From Micromonospora citrea (GTDB lineage: Bacteria > Actinomycetota > Actinomycetes > Mycobacteriales > Micromonosporaceae): a stretch of 64,000 nucleotides of DNA. The notes below the pieces were generated by a model. That model was not told where the DNA came from. It saw only the letters and a list, made by a program, of their open reading frames with translations, and ran no database searches. Numbering within the stretch: position 1 is the first letter of the stretch; every line of letters starts with the position of its first letter. The translations under genes were made by a program, and so were the position numbers. The DNA is taken from positions 4,868,501 to 4,932,500 of the forward strand of contig NZ_FMHZ01000002.1 of the NCBI RefSeq assembly GCF_900090315.1, read 5' to 3'. Of the stretch, positions 53,326-61,628 are shown piece after piece.

Positions 53326-53827
53326 AAAAACAACCCTGGCTGCGGCGTAGCACTAGACCACCCGCTGGACGAACATGAGGTTCTATCGCAGCACACATGG
53401 GCAAGCGGCGCCAGACCGCTCTTGCTTACATCCCGTTCGCCGTCGAACCGGCCTTCAAGGGGAGCGGGCCACCGGCCGGGGGCCGCCATGTCAAGCGCAC
53501 CTTGACGTACGCAGGGGCGACGGCCGCTTCGGCTGGTGGCGCGCTCGGCTTGCCCGGCTCGATGGCATCCCGGAGCCGGAGCGCCCCATCGGAGGCGTCG
53601 TGACCCGCAACCCCCACGACCGCCCGCAGCTCGCCGATGCTTGCCCGGCCGGCTGGCGGCGCATCACCCTCACGATTGAAAGTCATGTCGTCTAGCGGCG
53701 GACCATCGCTCTTACCCGCCTCGTGTCAGCCGACGGAAGTTGTTCGCGCGGTCCGCGTGGAGCGACAGCGGAGCGTCGGACGCGACCAGGTGGCGGCGCG
53801 TGCGAACCCGTTTGGAGAATCTGAACT
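53326..53827. other. Unassigned region between NACHT gene and IS5 element
   Basis: About 500 bp. Several overlapping short frames on both strands (for example 53397-53603 plus, 53426-53686 minus) are open but show no recognisable protein. The sequence is GC-richer than the NACHT gene. It may contain decayed element genes cut by the IS insertion. Confidence 0.35.
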
Positions 53828-54863
53828 AAGGCGTGTTTCAGAAGTCGTGGTGGCCGGTGAGGGTCACGGCGTGGCGGTGATCGACAACTGAAGAGGTCTC
53901 CGGTATCTGGTTCTGCGACCAAGCAAGAACTTCATACCGGAGACCTCGTGGCCAGCGTAGCGGTGACGAGGCGGCATGACCTCACCGACGCCCAGTGGCA
54001 GCGCCTCGCCGTACTGCTGCCTGCCGCGTCGGCGAAGGGTCGGCCGCCGAAATGGGAGAAACGGCAGCTCCTCGACGGGATCAGGTGGCGGATCCGGATC
54101 GGGTCGCCCTGGCGTGACGTCCCGGCCGAGTACGGACCCTGGCAGACGGTCTACGGCCTGTTCCGTCGCTGGCAGCGCGACGGCACCTGGGACAAGATCC
54201 TGGCCGCGTCACAGGCCACCGCAGATGCGCAAGGCCGGATCGGCTGGACGATCAGCGTGGACTCGATGACCAGCCGCGCCCACCAACACGCCGCCGGCGC
54301 CCGCAGGAACGGCCACCTGCAGAAAGAGCCGCCCGGCGGCGTGCACGACGAACCCGCCGATCACGCCCTCGGACGATCTCGCGGCGGTCTGACCACCAAG
54401 ACGCATCTGGCCTGCGAGCAGGGCCAGAAGGTCCTATCGATGGTCGTGACCGCCGGGCACCGTGGTGACAGCCCGCAGTTCATCCCGGTCCTGCGCCGTA
54501 TCAAGGTGACCCGTCTCGGGGTGGGCCGGCCCCGCACCTGCCCCGACCTCGTCCTGGCCGACAAGGCGTACACCAGCCGTGGTAACCGCGCCTACCTGCG
54601 CAAGCGTGGGATCAAGGCGTGCATCCCTAGCAAGAAAGACCAGGACGCTCACCGCAAGGCCAAAGGCGGCCGCGGCGGACGCCCGCCGAAGTTCGACCGA
54701 GACCTCTACCGGATGCGACACGCCGTCGAGAACGGCATCGCCTGACTCAAGCGCCACCGCGGCGTGGCCACCCGCTACGACAAGTTGGCCGTCCGGTTCC
54801 AGGCCGTCCTGACCATCACCATCATCTGCGAGTGGCTCTGACCCGCTTATGAAACACGCCTTA
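53828..54863. mobile_element. IS5-type insertion sequence
   Basis: Near-perfect inverted repeats: TAAGGCGTGTTTCA starting at 53827 and TGAAACACGCCTTA ending at about 54863. They flank one transposase gene. Both outer edges resemble the YTAR target type of IS5 elements (CTAA on the left, TTAA on the right), but the exact duplication is ambiguous. Confidence 0.82.
53948..54841 (+). pseudogene. IS5-family transposase with in-frame TGA
   Basis: The frame encodes 265 residues, then a TGA at 54743-54745, then 31 more in-frame codons (starting LKRHRGVATRYDKLAVRFQA) to a second stop at 54839-54841. Relatives read N-x-L-K-R-x-R continuously here, so a Trp or similar codon has become TGA. The DDE residues precede it: Asp105 in SVDSMTSR, Asp205 in LADKAYTS and Glu261 in AVENGIA. 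The C-terminal helix is lost, so activity is doubtful. N-terminal LTDAQWQRLAVLLP and SPWRDVPAEYGPWQTVYGLF are typical. Confidence 0.85.
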
Positions 54864-55328
54864 AAGGGCGTTGCCATGCTCCGCATAGGTGGCGTTGCTG
54901 CTGTTGCGCGCTGCGATCGCCGTACGCAGCCTCCGAGTGAGTCGAGGCGGTCCGTAATGGTCCAGGCCATCTGCTGTCACGTAGCGCCATTCGGTGAGTT
55001 CTCCGTCCGCGAAGCGGATGGCCTGTTCCTGCTCCGTGGTGAGAGGTCCGGCGTCGAAGATGAAGAGGAGCTTGTCTCCTTCGTGCTCGGCCGGCGCCCA
55101 GTCAACGACGAGCAGAGGGCCGAGAGAAGTGGTCAGGCCTAATTCCTCCTCGATCTCGCGGATGCACGCGGCACGCGGTGACTCGCCTGGTTCGACGTAG
55201 CCGCCGGGGATGTCCCAGTGCTTCTTGTAGCTGGGGCGTACGAGGAGCACGCGGCCTTCGTTGTCGAAGAAGAGGGCGCCGGCGGCGACGCGTGGGGTTG
55301 CCATGGGTGGCATCTCGTTGGCCGTCAC
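54861..55328 (-). CDS. Nudix hydrolase (Pif-like), 3' end at IS boundary
   Basis: 155 residues. Complete Nudix box: GGYVEPGESPRAAC followed by IREIEEELGL (G-5x-E-7x-REUxEExGU). Substrate side VLLVRPSYKKHWDIPGG. In pSAM2-type AICEs a Nudix protein, Pif, gives immunity against redundant transfer of the same element; position inside this element suggests that role. The stop codon TAA is formed at the IS5 inverted-repeat boundary (54861-54863). The original C-terminus may therefore have been longer and been cut by the insertion. GTG start at 55328; ATG at 55304 is an alternative. Confidence 0.8.
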   Translation of the reverse strand: MTANEMPPMATPRVAAGALFFDNEGRVLLVRPSYKKHWDIPGGYVEPGESPRAACIREIEEELGLTTSLGPLLVVDWAPAEHEGDKLLFIFDAGPLTTEQEQAIRFADGELTEWRYVTADGLDHYGPPRLTRRLRTAIAARNSSNATYAEHGNAL

Positions 55329-55574
55329 CAGGGCAGCCTAGATGGGCTTGGTTCAGTCGAGCACCACCGCGATCCGACCGGCGTCCACGATGCCCGGCTC
55401 GGTGGCTGCCTGACTGCTCCTTGGCGCGCGGGGCGGGTCGTTTCCCCGCCAAGAGTCCCGGCCCGTCCCGCGCTCTCCCATCCCTCACACATGAAGGAGG
55501 GCGTGATGCCCACCGTAGTTCCCCCTGCCCTGAGCTGCTCCGAGGGCCGCTGCTCGTCGGGGTGGTGGTCCTGA

Positions 55575-56141
55575 TGTCCCGTACCCGTCTGGTCGGTCTG
55601 CGCCACGCCTACCGGGGACTGGTTCGGGTGGGCCAACGCCGCCATCTCCGAACTCCTCCCCTTGGCCGCGCTGCTTACCATCCGGCGGCGCCGCCGCACG
55701 CGCGGGCCGATCGGCTACCCGATGTTCCTGCTCGTCTGCGCCGTCGCACTGTCCCTGTCCGCGCAGCTCGCCGTTGCCAAGCCGGGCGTGTCCGGATGGC
55801 TGCTGTCGGCCGTGCCCGCGCTGGCGTTCCTCGGCCTGTCCAAGCTCATCTTCTCCACCACCCTGGCAGCGGCGTCCGTCGACAAGCAGGCAGACGCCAA
55901 CGCTTGGGGCGATATGCCGCCCGGCTACGACCCGACTGAGGAACGGCCGTCCGCCGACCTCGTCAACGAGGACCAGGCGGCGACCGTCGCCGTGGAAGCC
56001 ACCAACGAGAAGCCTCGCCCGGCGGCTCTCCGCCCGGTTTCCGTCGTGCCGGTGGAACGGCGGCCCGGACTGGTGCCCGTACCGGCGGCAGCGTTCGCGC
56101 CCCGCAACGGCAGCGTCTTCGGCGGGGAGCGTGACCGGTGA
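55575..56141 (+). pseudogene. SpdB/DUF2637-like membrane protein, N-terminally truncated
   Basis: The open frame from 55575 reads GDWFGWANAAISELLPLAAL, LTIRRRRRTRGPIGYPMFLL, LSLSAQLAVAKPGVSGWLLS, AVPALAFLGLSKLIFS. This is the C-terminal membrane part of the DUF2637/SpdB2-like proteins that neighbour rep in AICEs. The N-terminal helices are missing; an in-frame TGA at 55572-55574 cuts the frame and there is no credible start (a TTG at 55662 is the first candidate). A disordered tail (VPVERRPGLVPVPAAA) ends 4 bp inside rep. Loss of function is likely. Confidence 0.65.
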
Positions 56142-57942
56142 ACCAACTCGAACTCATCCCCACGACTCCCGTCGACCAGCCCCGACCGGGATCGCGCGCG
56201 GACCGGATGCGCAAGCCCCTGGCAAAGGACGCGCTCAAGCAACTCGCCGAACAGAACGGCGTCTGCGTCCGCCCTCTCGCCCTGCGCCGCACCGATACCG
56301 CCACCGGCCTGACCGAGGTCGTCGAGGTGCCCTGCGGCGCGACCCTGGCAGCAAAGTGCAAGCCCTGTGCGGAGCGGGGTCGGCGGCTGCGCATCCAACA
56401 GATCCGCGAGGGCTGGCACCTCGCCGACGAACCCGCCGTCCGACCCGACAAGCCGGGTGAAGACGTCCTCGCCCTCGTACGGGTCCGGGCACACCTGGAA
56501 TTCGAGCGCGAAGCCGCGCAGTACCAGCCGATGACCCCCGACGAGCGGGCCGCGCACCTGGCCGAGATCGACGCCGCGATAGCCGAGCTTGATGAAGCGC
56601 TCGCCGAAACCAGCCTGCGCGGCCACCTCACTCCGAAGGAGCGCGACGAGCGGCCCCGGCGGAAGCGGTCGACCCGGCGGCGGCAGGACTCGCCGGACCT
56701 GCCCCGGCTGCCCGTCGACCCGCGCACGGTCGGACGGGCCTACTCAGGCAGGGCAGGCAAGACGCACCGGCCGTCGATGCTCGTCACGCTGACGCTCGGC
56801 TCGCACGGGCCGGTGCACTCCCACCTGCGGCGCGGCGCCTACGTCGCCCCGTGCGAGTGCGGCCAGCGCCACGGCCCGTATGACGACGTGCTCGGCACAC
56901 CCGTCGACCCGACCAGCTACGACTACCGGCGGGCCGCCCTGGACGCGATCCACTTCGCGCGGGTCCTCGACCGGTGGTGGCAGAACGTCCGCCGCGCCGC
57001 CGGCTGGAACGTCCAGTACGCCGGTGCCGTCGAGCTGCAACGACGACTCGCCCCACACGCTCACTTCGCCATCCGCGGCACCCTGCCCCGACGGCTGCTC
57101 AAGCAAATCGCCGCGGCCACCTACCACCAGGTGTGGTGGCCACCCTTCGACGAACTGACCTACCCGGTCGACAAACCGCCGGTCTGGGACGTCGACCAGC
57201 AGGCATACGTCGACCCCAAGACGCGCGAGCCGCTGCCCACCTGGGGCGAAGCCCTCGACGCCCTGGAAGAACCCGACAGCCGACCCGCCTACGTCGCCCG
57301 CCTCGGGCGGATTGACGCCCGGGGCATCGAGCAGGGAACCAAGGACGCGGAACGCTCCATCCGCTACGTGACCAAGTACGTCACCAAGGACCTGACCGAC
57401 CAAGCCAAGCCACGCTCCGACGCGCAGAAGGCGCACTTCGACCGACTCCACGCGGAACTGTCGGTGCTGCCGTGCTCGCCGACGTGCGCGAACTGGCTGC
57501 TCTACGGCGTCCAGCCCGACGGGGTCAAGGCCGGCTTGACCCCGGACGGTGCACCGGCTTGACCCCCGGACGGTGCACCGGGAAGGTCCACCAACGCTCC
57601 ACCCTCGGCTTCACCGGCCGCCGCGTCCTCGTCTCGCGGCAGTGGTCCGGCAAGACCCTCGCCGACCACCGCGCCGACAACCGGTCCTGGGTCCGCGCCA
57701 TCCTCGCCGGCGGCATGGCCGACACCGAGGAGCACGACCAGGCGGCCGACGAGGCAGACGGGCCAAAGCGGTACCGGTTCGAACTCGCTCGCCCGGAAGA
57801 CCCCGACGTGCCACCCCTGGAACACCGCCTCCTGCGATCGATCTCCGCTCGCATCCGGTGGCGTGCAGATCTCGACACCGCCCGGCTACGAACAGCCGCC
57901 GCCGTTTCGGCAACCGCACAACCCGCCGCGCTCGCGGCCTGA
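56138..57942 (+). pseudogene. RepSA-like replication initiator, frameshifted
   Basis: Frame one (56138-57562, 474 residues) has the RepSA-type pattern: zinc-like CGATLAAKCKPCAERGRRLR, MLVTLTLGSHGPV, FARVLDRWWQNVRRAAGWNVQY and APHAHFAIRGTLPR (the HUH-like HxH), RSIRYVTKYVTKDL, and CANWLLYGVQP. It stops early. The missing C-terminus (STLGFTGRRVLVSRQWSGKT, then LADHRADNRSWVRAIL) continues in another frame to 57942. The cause is visible: a 23-bp copy at 57531-57553 next to a 24-bp copy at 57554-57577. The first copy lacks one C. Normally it would start rolling-circle replication of the excised element. Confidence 0.82.
57531..57577 (+). repeat. 23/24-bp tandem duplication breaking rep
   Basis: Both copies begin CCGGCTTGACCCC and end CGGACGGTGCA; the second has one extra C. 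The net 23-nt insertion shifts the frame and brings a TGA at 57560-57562. Confidence 0.88.
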
Positions 57943-57963
57943 ACTGCTGGGAGGAGCAACCGC

Positions 57964-58182
57964 ATGGATGACGAGCTGTTGACCGCTGACGAGGTCGCCG
58001 CTCGCCTGAAGGCAACGCCGCGATTCGTCCGCCGGCTGGTCGCCGAACGACGGATCGCCTTCGTCAAGGTCGGCCGCCTGGTGCGCTTCGAGGCGTCGGC
58101 CGTCGCCGCCTACATCGACAGCAACCGGGTCGTACCGATGACTCGGGCGCACCTGCGCGACTACCTGGGGGAGGTGGCCTGA
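57964..58182 (+). CDS. xis: Excisionase (Xis), helix-turn-helix
   Basis: 72 residues: LLTADEVAARLKATPRFVRR, LVAERRIAFVKVGRLVRFEA is the MerR-like winged helix of AICE and phage excisionases (helix_turn_helix_17 type). The start overlaps nothing, with ribosome site GGGAGGAG, and its stop overlaps the integrase ATG. It should bind arm sites near the att core and direct the integrase to excision. Confidence 0.88.
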   Translation: MDDELLTADEVAARLKATPRFVRRLVAERRIAFVKVGRLVRFEASAVAAYIDSNRVVPMTRAHLRDYLGEVA

Positions 58183-59504
58183 TGGCGGCCAGCAAGGGCC
58201 GGCGGCGTTTCGGCAACGTGCGTCGCCTCCCCTCAGGGCGGTACCAGGCCCGGTACGTCGGCCCGGACGGGTTGGAGCGGAAGGCGCCGCACACCTTCGA
58301 AACCGAGCGCCAGGCGGCCAAGTGGCTGACCGTGGTGGAGTCCGAGATCATCAAGGGGGAGTGGACGGCCCCGGAGGCGGGAGAGGTCAAGCTCGACGCG
58401 TACGGCCGGAAGTGGATCGCCGAACGGAAGCTCCAACCGCGTAGCCGGGAGAACTACGAAGACCTGTTCCGGCTGCACATCCGCCCGCACCTCGGCGCGC
58501 TCGCCCTGGGCGCGATCAAGCCGCAGACCATCCGCACCTGGCGTCGCACGCTGCTCGACGGCGGCACCACCGAGCCGCAGGCCGTCAAGGCGTACTCACT
58601 CCTTCGAGCGATCCTCAACACCGCCGTCAAGGAAGACGAGCTCATCCGGCAGAACCCCTGCCGTATCCCGGGCTATGACCGCTATCACACACCTGAGCGC
58701 CCGGTTGCGACCGTCGCCCAGGTGCTCGCGCTCGCCGAGCGGATGCCACCCCGGTTCTCCGCGCTGGTGATCGTCGCCGCGTTCTCCGGGCTCCGTTGGG
58801 GCGAGCTGGCGGCGCTGCGGCGCTCGGATGTCGACCTCGCGGCCGGCACGGTTCGCGTCCCGCGCAAGCTGGCTGCACTGCGCAACGGGATGGAGTTCGG
58901 GCCGCCCAAGTCGGAGGCGGGCAACCGGACGGTGACCCTGCCGGCGGCGGCCCGGACCGCGCTGGCCGATCACCTGACGGAGTACGTGGGGGAGGGGTCG
59001 GAGGCGCTGGTCTTCACGGGCGACAAGGGTGCGGTGCTGCGTTCCGGCAACTTCCGGCGGGCGGTCGGCTGGGCGGCGGCGCTGCGGGCGGCTGGTATGC
59101 CAGAGGGCTTCCATTTCCACGACCTGCGGCACACGGGCAACAACCTGGCGGCGGCGACCGGGGCCAGCACCCGGGACCTGATGCACCGGATGGGCCACGC
59201 GAGCATGCGGGCGGCCCTGGTCTACCAGCACGCCAACAGCGAGCGGGATCGGGAGATCGCCGACGCCATGGACCGCCGAATCGTCAAGCAGGCGAAGCGA
59301 TCGGCGGCGCCGGCCAAGGCAAGCAAGACGAAGGACAAGGCGACCAAGGGCAAGGCTGCCAAGCAGAACGCGGCCAAGGGGAAGCCGGCGGCGCGCAAGG
59401 CGGCCAAAGGCACGAAGACCGAGCGGCCGGCACGGGAACCCGTCTCGGATGGCACGGCCGGCGCTATTGGCACGCCAATGGCACGCAAGATCAAAAAGAG
59501 CTGA
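58182..59504 (+). CDS. int: Tyrosine site-specific integrase with Lys/Ala-rich tail
   Basis: 440 residues. N-terminal AP2/arm-binding region RRRFGNVRRLPSGRYQARYV, SAM-like core-binding domain (RSRENYEDLFRLHIRPHLG), then the catalytic domain. The residues are Arg in FSGLRWGELAALR (about 205), His-x-x-Arg in HFHDLRHTGNN (about 313-316), His in MGHASMRAAL and Tyr in LVYQHANSER (about 348). An unusual tail of about 75 residues follows, rich in Lys and Ala (KASKTKDKATKGKAAKQNAA and so on), like histone H1. The gene is 54 bp from the tRNA-Gly, which is its attachment site. Start overlaps xis stop. Confidence 0.93.
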   Translation: MAASKGRRRFGNVRRLPSGRYQARYVGPDGLERKAPHTFETERQAAKWLTVVESEIIKGEWTAPEAGEVKLDAYGRKWIAERKLQPRSRENYEDLFRLHIRPHLGALALGAIKPQTIRTWRRTLLDGGTTEPQAVKAYSLLRAILNTAVKEDELIRQNPCRIPGYDRYHTPERPVATVAQVLALAERMPPRFSALVIVAAFSGLRWGELAALRRSDVDLAAGTVRVPRKLAALRNGMEFGPPKSEAGNRTVTLPAAARTALADHLTEYVGEGSEALVFTGDKGAVLRSGNFRRAVGWAAALRAAGMPEGFHFHDLRHTGNNLAAATGASTRDLMHRMGHASMRAALVYQHANSERDREIADAMDRRIVKQAKRSAAPAKASKTKDKATKGKAAKQNAAKGKPAARKAAKGTKTERPAREPVSDGTAGAIGTPMARKIKKS

Positions 59505-59512
59505 AACGAGAA

Positions 59513-59550
59513 CGGCCCAGGCTCGGCGACAACGCCGCTGACCTGGGCCG
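59513..59550. terminator. Bidirectional terminator between int and tRNA-Gly
   Basis: Outer stem CGGCCCAGG (59513-59521) with complement at 59542-59550, enclosing an inner CGGCG/CGCCG stem with an ACAA loop. It serves the convergent int and tRNA-Gly. Confidence 0.75.
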
Positions 59551-59557
59551 GAAGCTG

Positions 59558-59631
59558 TGGAGCGGGCGACGGGAATCGAACCCGCACCGTCAGTTTGGAA
59601 GACTGAAGCTCTGCCATTGAGCTACGCCCGC
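59558..59631 (-). tRNA. tRNA-Gly (TCC)
   Basis: Complete cloverleaf on the minus strand: acceptor GCGGGCG pairs with CGCCCGC, D-arm GCTCAATGGCAGAGC, anticodon stem-loop TCAGT-CTTCCAA-ACTGA with anticodon TCC, T-arm CGGG-TTCGATT-CCCG. CCA is encoded (59558-59560). Its 3' half is the attachment site of the element, regenerated by the element's own copy on integration. Confidence 0.95.
59562..59591. other. attR within tRNA-Gly
   Basis: Right copy of the 30-bp direct repeat shared with 45656-45685; it covers the acceptor 3' strand, T-arm and variable region of the tRNA. Strand exchange should occur within it. Confidence 0.85.
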
Positions 59632-59902
59632 GTCGCGCCCCCGACGCTGCGGGGCGCGCCGACAGCGTACCCAATGCCCGCCCGGCACGCTCAGCCGTAT
59701 CCCCGCGCGGCGACGCCAAGATCCGCACAACTTCGGGGAAGAAGCTCCCACCCGCCGCCCGGAGGCCACCTCTTCCCCGAAGTTGCTGCCAGCCGCGACA
59801 CCCCGGACGGCGCGGCGGGTGTCCGGTTGGTCCCCGTTCGGCGCGTTGGGTGACGCCCCGGCACGTCGTGCGGGGCGCGACGGCATAGACTGCTCGTCGC
59901 CA

Positions 59903-59976
59903 CGGGGTGTGGCGCAGCTTGGTAGCGCACTCGCTTTGGGAGCGAGGGGCCGTGGGTTCAAATCCCGCCACCCCGA
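59903..59976 (+). tRNA. tRNA-Pro (TGG)
   Basis: CGGGGTG acceptor pairs with CACCCCG, D-arm GCGCAGCTTGGTAGCGC, anticodon arm CTCGC-TTTGGGA-GCGAG with anticodon TGG, T-arm GTGGG-TTCAAAT-CCCGC. CCA is not encoded. Host gene, upstream of tig. Confidence 0.95.
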
Positions 59977-60053
59977 CTGTCGTCCGCGGCCGGTCGCCGG
60001 GGTCGCCCTCCGCGCGGTCCCCGGCCGCTGCCGGTGCGCCCGGCCGGCTCGCC

Positions 60054-60059
60054 TACACT
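60054..60059 (+). promoter_or_regulatory. -10 element of tig
   Basis: TACACT about 55 bp before the tig start matches the TANNNT consensus. No good -35 is present at 17-18 bp upstream. Confidence 0.4.
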
Positions 60060-60113
60060 CGATGGGCTAATTGCGCCCAGACTCAAAACCGAGATCCGTC
60101 AAGGAGTACGCCT

Positions 60114-61460
60114 GTGAAGAGCACCGTCGAGACTCTGAGCCCGACGCGCGTGCGGCTCGCCATCGAGGTGCCGTTCGTCGAGCTCGAGCCGAGCCTCAAG
60201 AAGGCGTACCGGGAGATCGGGCAGCAGGTCCAGGTTCCCGGCTTCCGCAAGGGCAAGGTTCCGGCGGCCGTGATCGACCAGCGGGTCGGCCGGGGCACCG
60301 TCCTCAACGAGGCGGTCCAGGAGGCCATCCCGCAGAACATCCTCGCCGCGGTCCGCGAGCACGACCTGAAGACGCTCGGCCGGCCCGAGGTCGAGATCAC
60401 CGAGTTCAGCGACGGTGACTCGCTCAACTTCACCGCCGAGGTCGACGTCCGTCCGGAGATCATCCTGCCGGACCCGGCCACCATCGAGGTGACCGTCGAC
60501 GAGCTGCAGATCGACGACAGCGAGATCGACGAGCAGGTGAAGAGCCTGCGCGAGCGGTTCGCCACCCTGAAGACCGTCGAGCGGGCCGCCCAGGAGGGCG
60601 ACTACGTCCAGATCGACCTGAACGCGACCGTCGACGGCGAGGACGTGCCGGGCGGCTCGGCGAGCAACATCTCCCACGAGGTCGGCAGCAAGCAGCTCCT
60701 CCCGGGCCTGGACGAGGCCGTCGTCGGCCTGGCCGCCGGCGAGAGCACCACCTTCACCACCCAGCTCGTCGGCGGCGACTTCGCCGGCCGGGACGCCGAG
60801 GTGGCGGTGACCGTCCGCACGGTCAAGGAGAAGGAGCTGCCGGAGCTGGACGACGACTTCGCCCAGATGGCGAGCGAGTTCGACACCATCGGGGAGCTCC
60901 GCGACGACCTGCGCGAGCGGGTCACCCGGGGTAAGCGGGTCGAGCAGATCTACGCCGCCCGCGACAAGGCCCTGGAGCAGCTCGTCGCGGCCGCCGACGT
61001 GCCGGCGCCGGAGGGCGTCGTCCGCGAGGAGGTCGCCAGCCGCAAGCAGGCGATGGTCGACCAGCTCGAGCGCATCGGCGCCTCCCTGGAGGAATACCTC
61101 GCGGCCGAGGAGAAGACCGAGGAGCAGATCGACGCCGAGCTGACCGAGGCGGCGACCGAGGGCGTCAAGATCCAGCTGCTGCTGGACACCCTCGCCGACG
61201 CCGAGGACGTCCAGGTCACCGACGACGAGTTCGGCCACGAGATCGTGCACCGGGCGCAGCGCGCCGGGATGGCTCCGCAGCAGTACTACGACCAGCTGGT
61301 CCGCTCCGGCGCGGCTGGTGCCGTCTTCGGCGACGTCCGGCGCGGCAAGGCCCTGGCGTCGGTCATGGAGCGCATCAAGATCAAGGATTCGGCCGGCAAC
61401 GAGGTGACGCTCGACGCGCTGCGCGCCGCGAGCGAGGCCGAGCACGACCACGAGCACTGA
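60114..61460 (+). CDS. tig: Trigger factor chaperone
   Basis: 448 residues. The ribosome-binding signature is VPGFRKGKVPAAVIDQRVGR in the N-terminal domain. The FKBP-like PPIase domain (about 155-245: QEGDYVQIDLNATVDGEDV, LLPGLDEAVVGLAAGE) follows, then the helical C-terminal arms. It binds nascent chains at the ribosome exit tunnel. GTG start at 60114 with AAGGAG 7 nt upstream. It is placed ahead of clpP1-clpP2-clpX, the conserved bacterial order. Confidence 0.97.
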   Translation: MKSTVETLSPTRVRLAIEVPFVELEPSLKKAYREIGQQVQVPGFRKGKVPAAVIDQRVGRGTVLNEAVQEAIPQNILAAVREHDLKTLGRPEVEITEFSDGDSLNFTAEVDVRPEIILPDPATIEVTVDELQIDDSEIDEQVKSLRERFATLKTVERAAQEGDYVQIDLNATVDGEDVPGGSASNISHEVGSKQLLPGLDEAVVGLAAGESTTFTTQLVGGDFAGRDAEVAVTVRTVKEKELPELDDDFAQMASEFDTIGELRDDLRERVTRGKRVEQIYAARDKALEQLVAAADVPAPEGVVREEVASRKQAMVDQLERIGASLEEYLAAEEKTEEQIDAELTEAATEGVKIQLLLDTLADAEDVQVTDDEFGHEIVHRAQRAGMAPQQYYDQLVRSGAAGAVFGDVRRGKALASVMERIKIKDSAGNEVTLDALRAASEAEHDHEH

Positions 61461-61472
61461 TCGTCGGGTGAG

Positions 61473-61516
61473 GCCGCCGTCCGCCGCTCGCGGTGGACGG
61501 CGGCCCGATCCCTTTT
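61473..61516 (+). terminator. Intrinsic terminator after tig
   Basis: GCCGCCGTCC (61473-61482) pairs with 61495-61504, with an inner CCGC/GCGG stem, and TTTTT follows at 61512-61516. Confidence 0.8.
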
Positions 61517-61537
61517 TCGGGTACGTCTCCAGGGCTG

Positions 61538-61548
61538 CGCTGTCAGCG
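61538..61548. promoter_or_regulatory. Candidate ClgR operator upstream of clpP1
   Basis: CGCTGTCAGCG, followed by AAC, fits the CGC-N5-GCG core bound by ClgR, the actinobacterial activator of clp genes. It lies 81 bp before the clpP1 start. Match is one base off the extended consensus as I recall it. Confidence 0.5.
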
Positions 61549-61628
61549 AACACTGCCCGGACCGGGACTCTGCCGCCCGGCTGAGCGGTTAGTGTCGGGT
61601 AGGACGGTACGGAGAGCGAAGGGCTGCC

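Larger units (their letters stand above)
45656..59591. mobile_element. Integrated AICE-type element in tRNA-Gly, apparently degenerate
   Basis: A segment of about 13.9 kb bounded by 30-bp direct repeats of the tRNA-Gly 3' end. Integrase and excisionase lie at the right end beside the intact tRNA, preceded by a RepSA-like replication gene: the rep-xis-int module of actinomycete integrative and conjugative elements such as pSAM2. A Nudix gene (Pif type) and a SpdB/DUF2637-like fragment are also AICE genes. No FtsK/TraB-like DNA translocase is visible. rep is frameshifted, and two insertion sequences are present. Cargo includes a NACHT NTPase and several hypotheticals. Gene GC is visibly lower in the NACHT part than in the flanking chromosome. 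Confidence 0.85.

Noticed and set aside
53397..53686. Short open frames on both strands between NACHT gene and IS5
   Set aside because: No recognisable family, no convincing ribosome site, and mutually overlapping; kept as an unassigned region.
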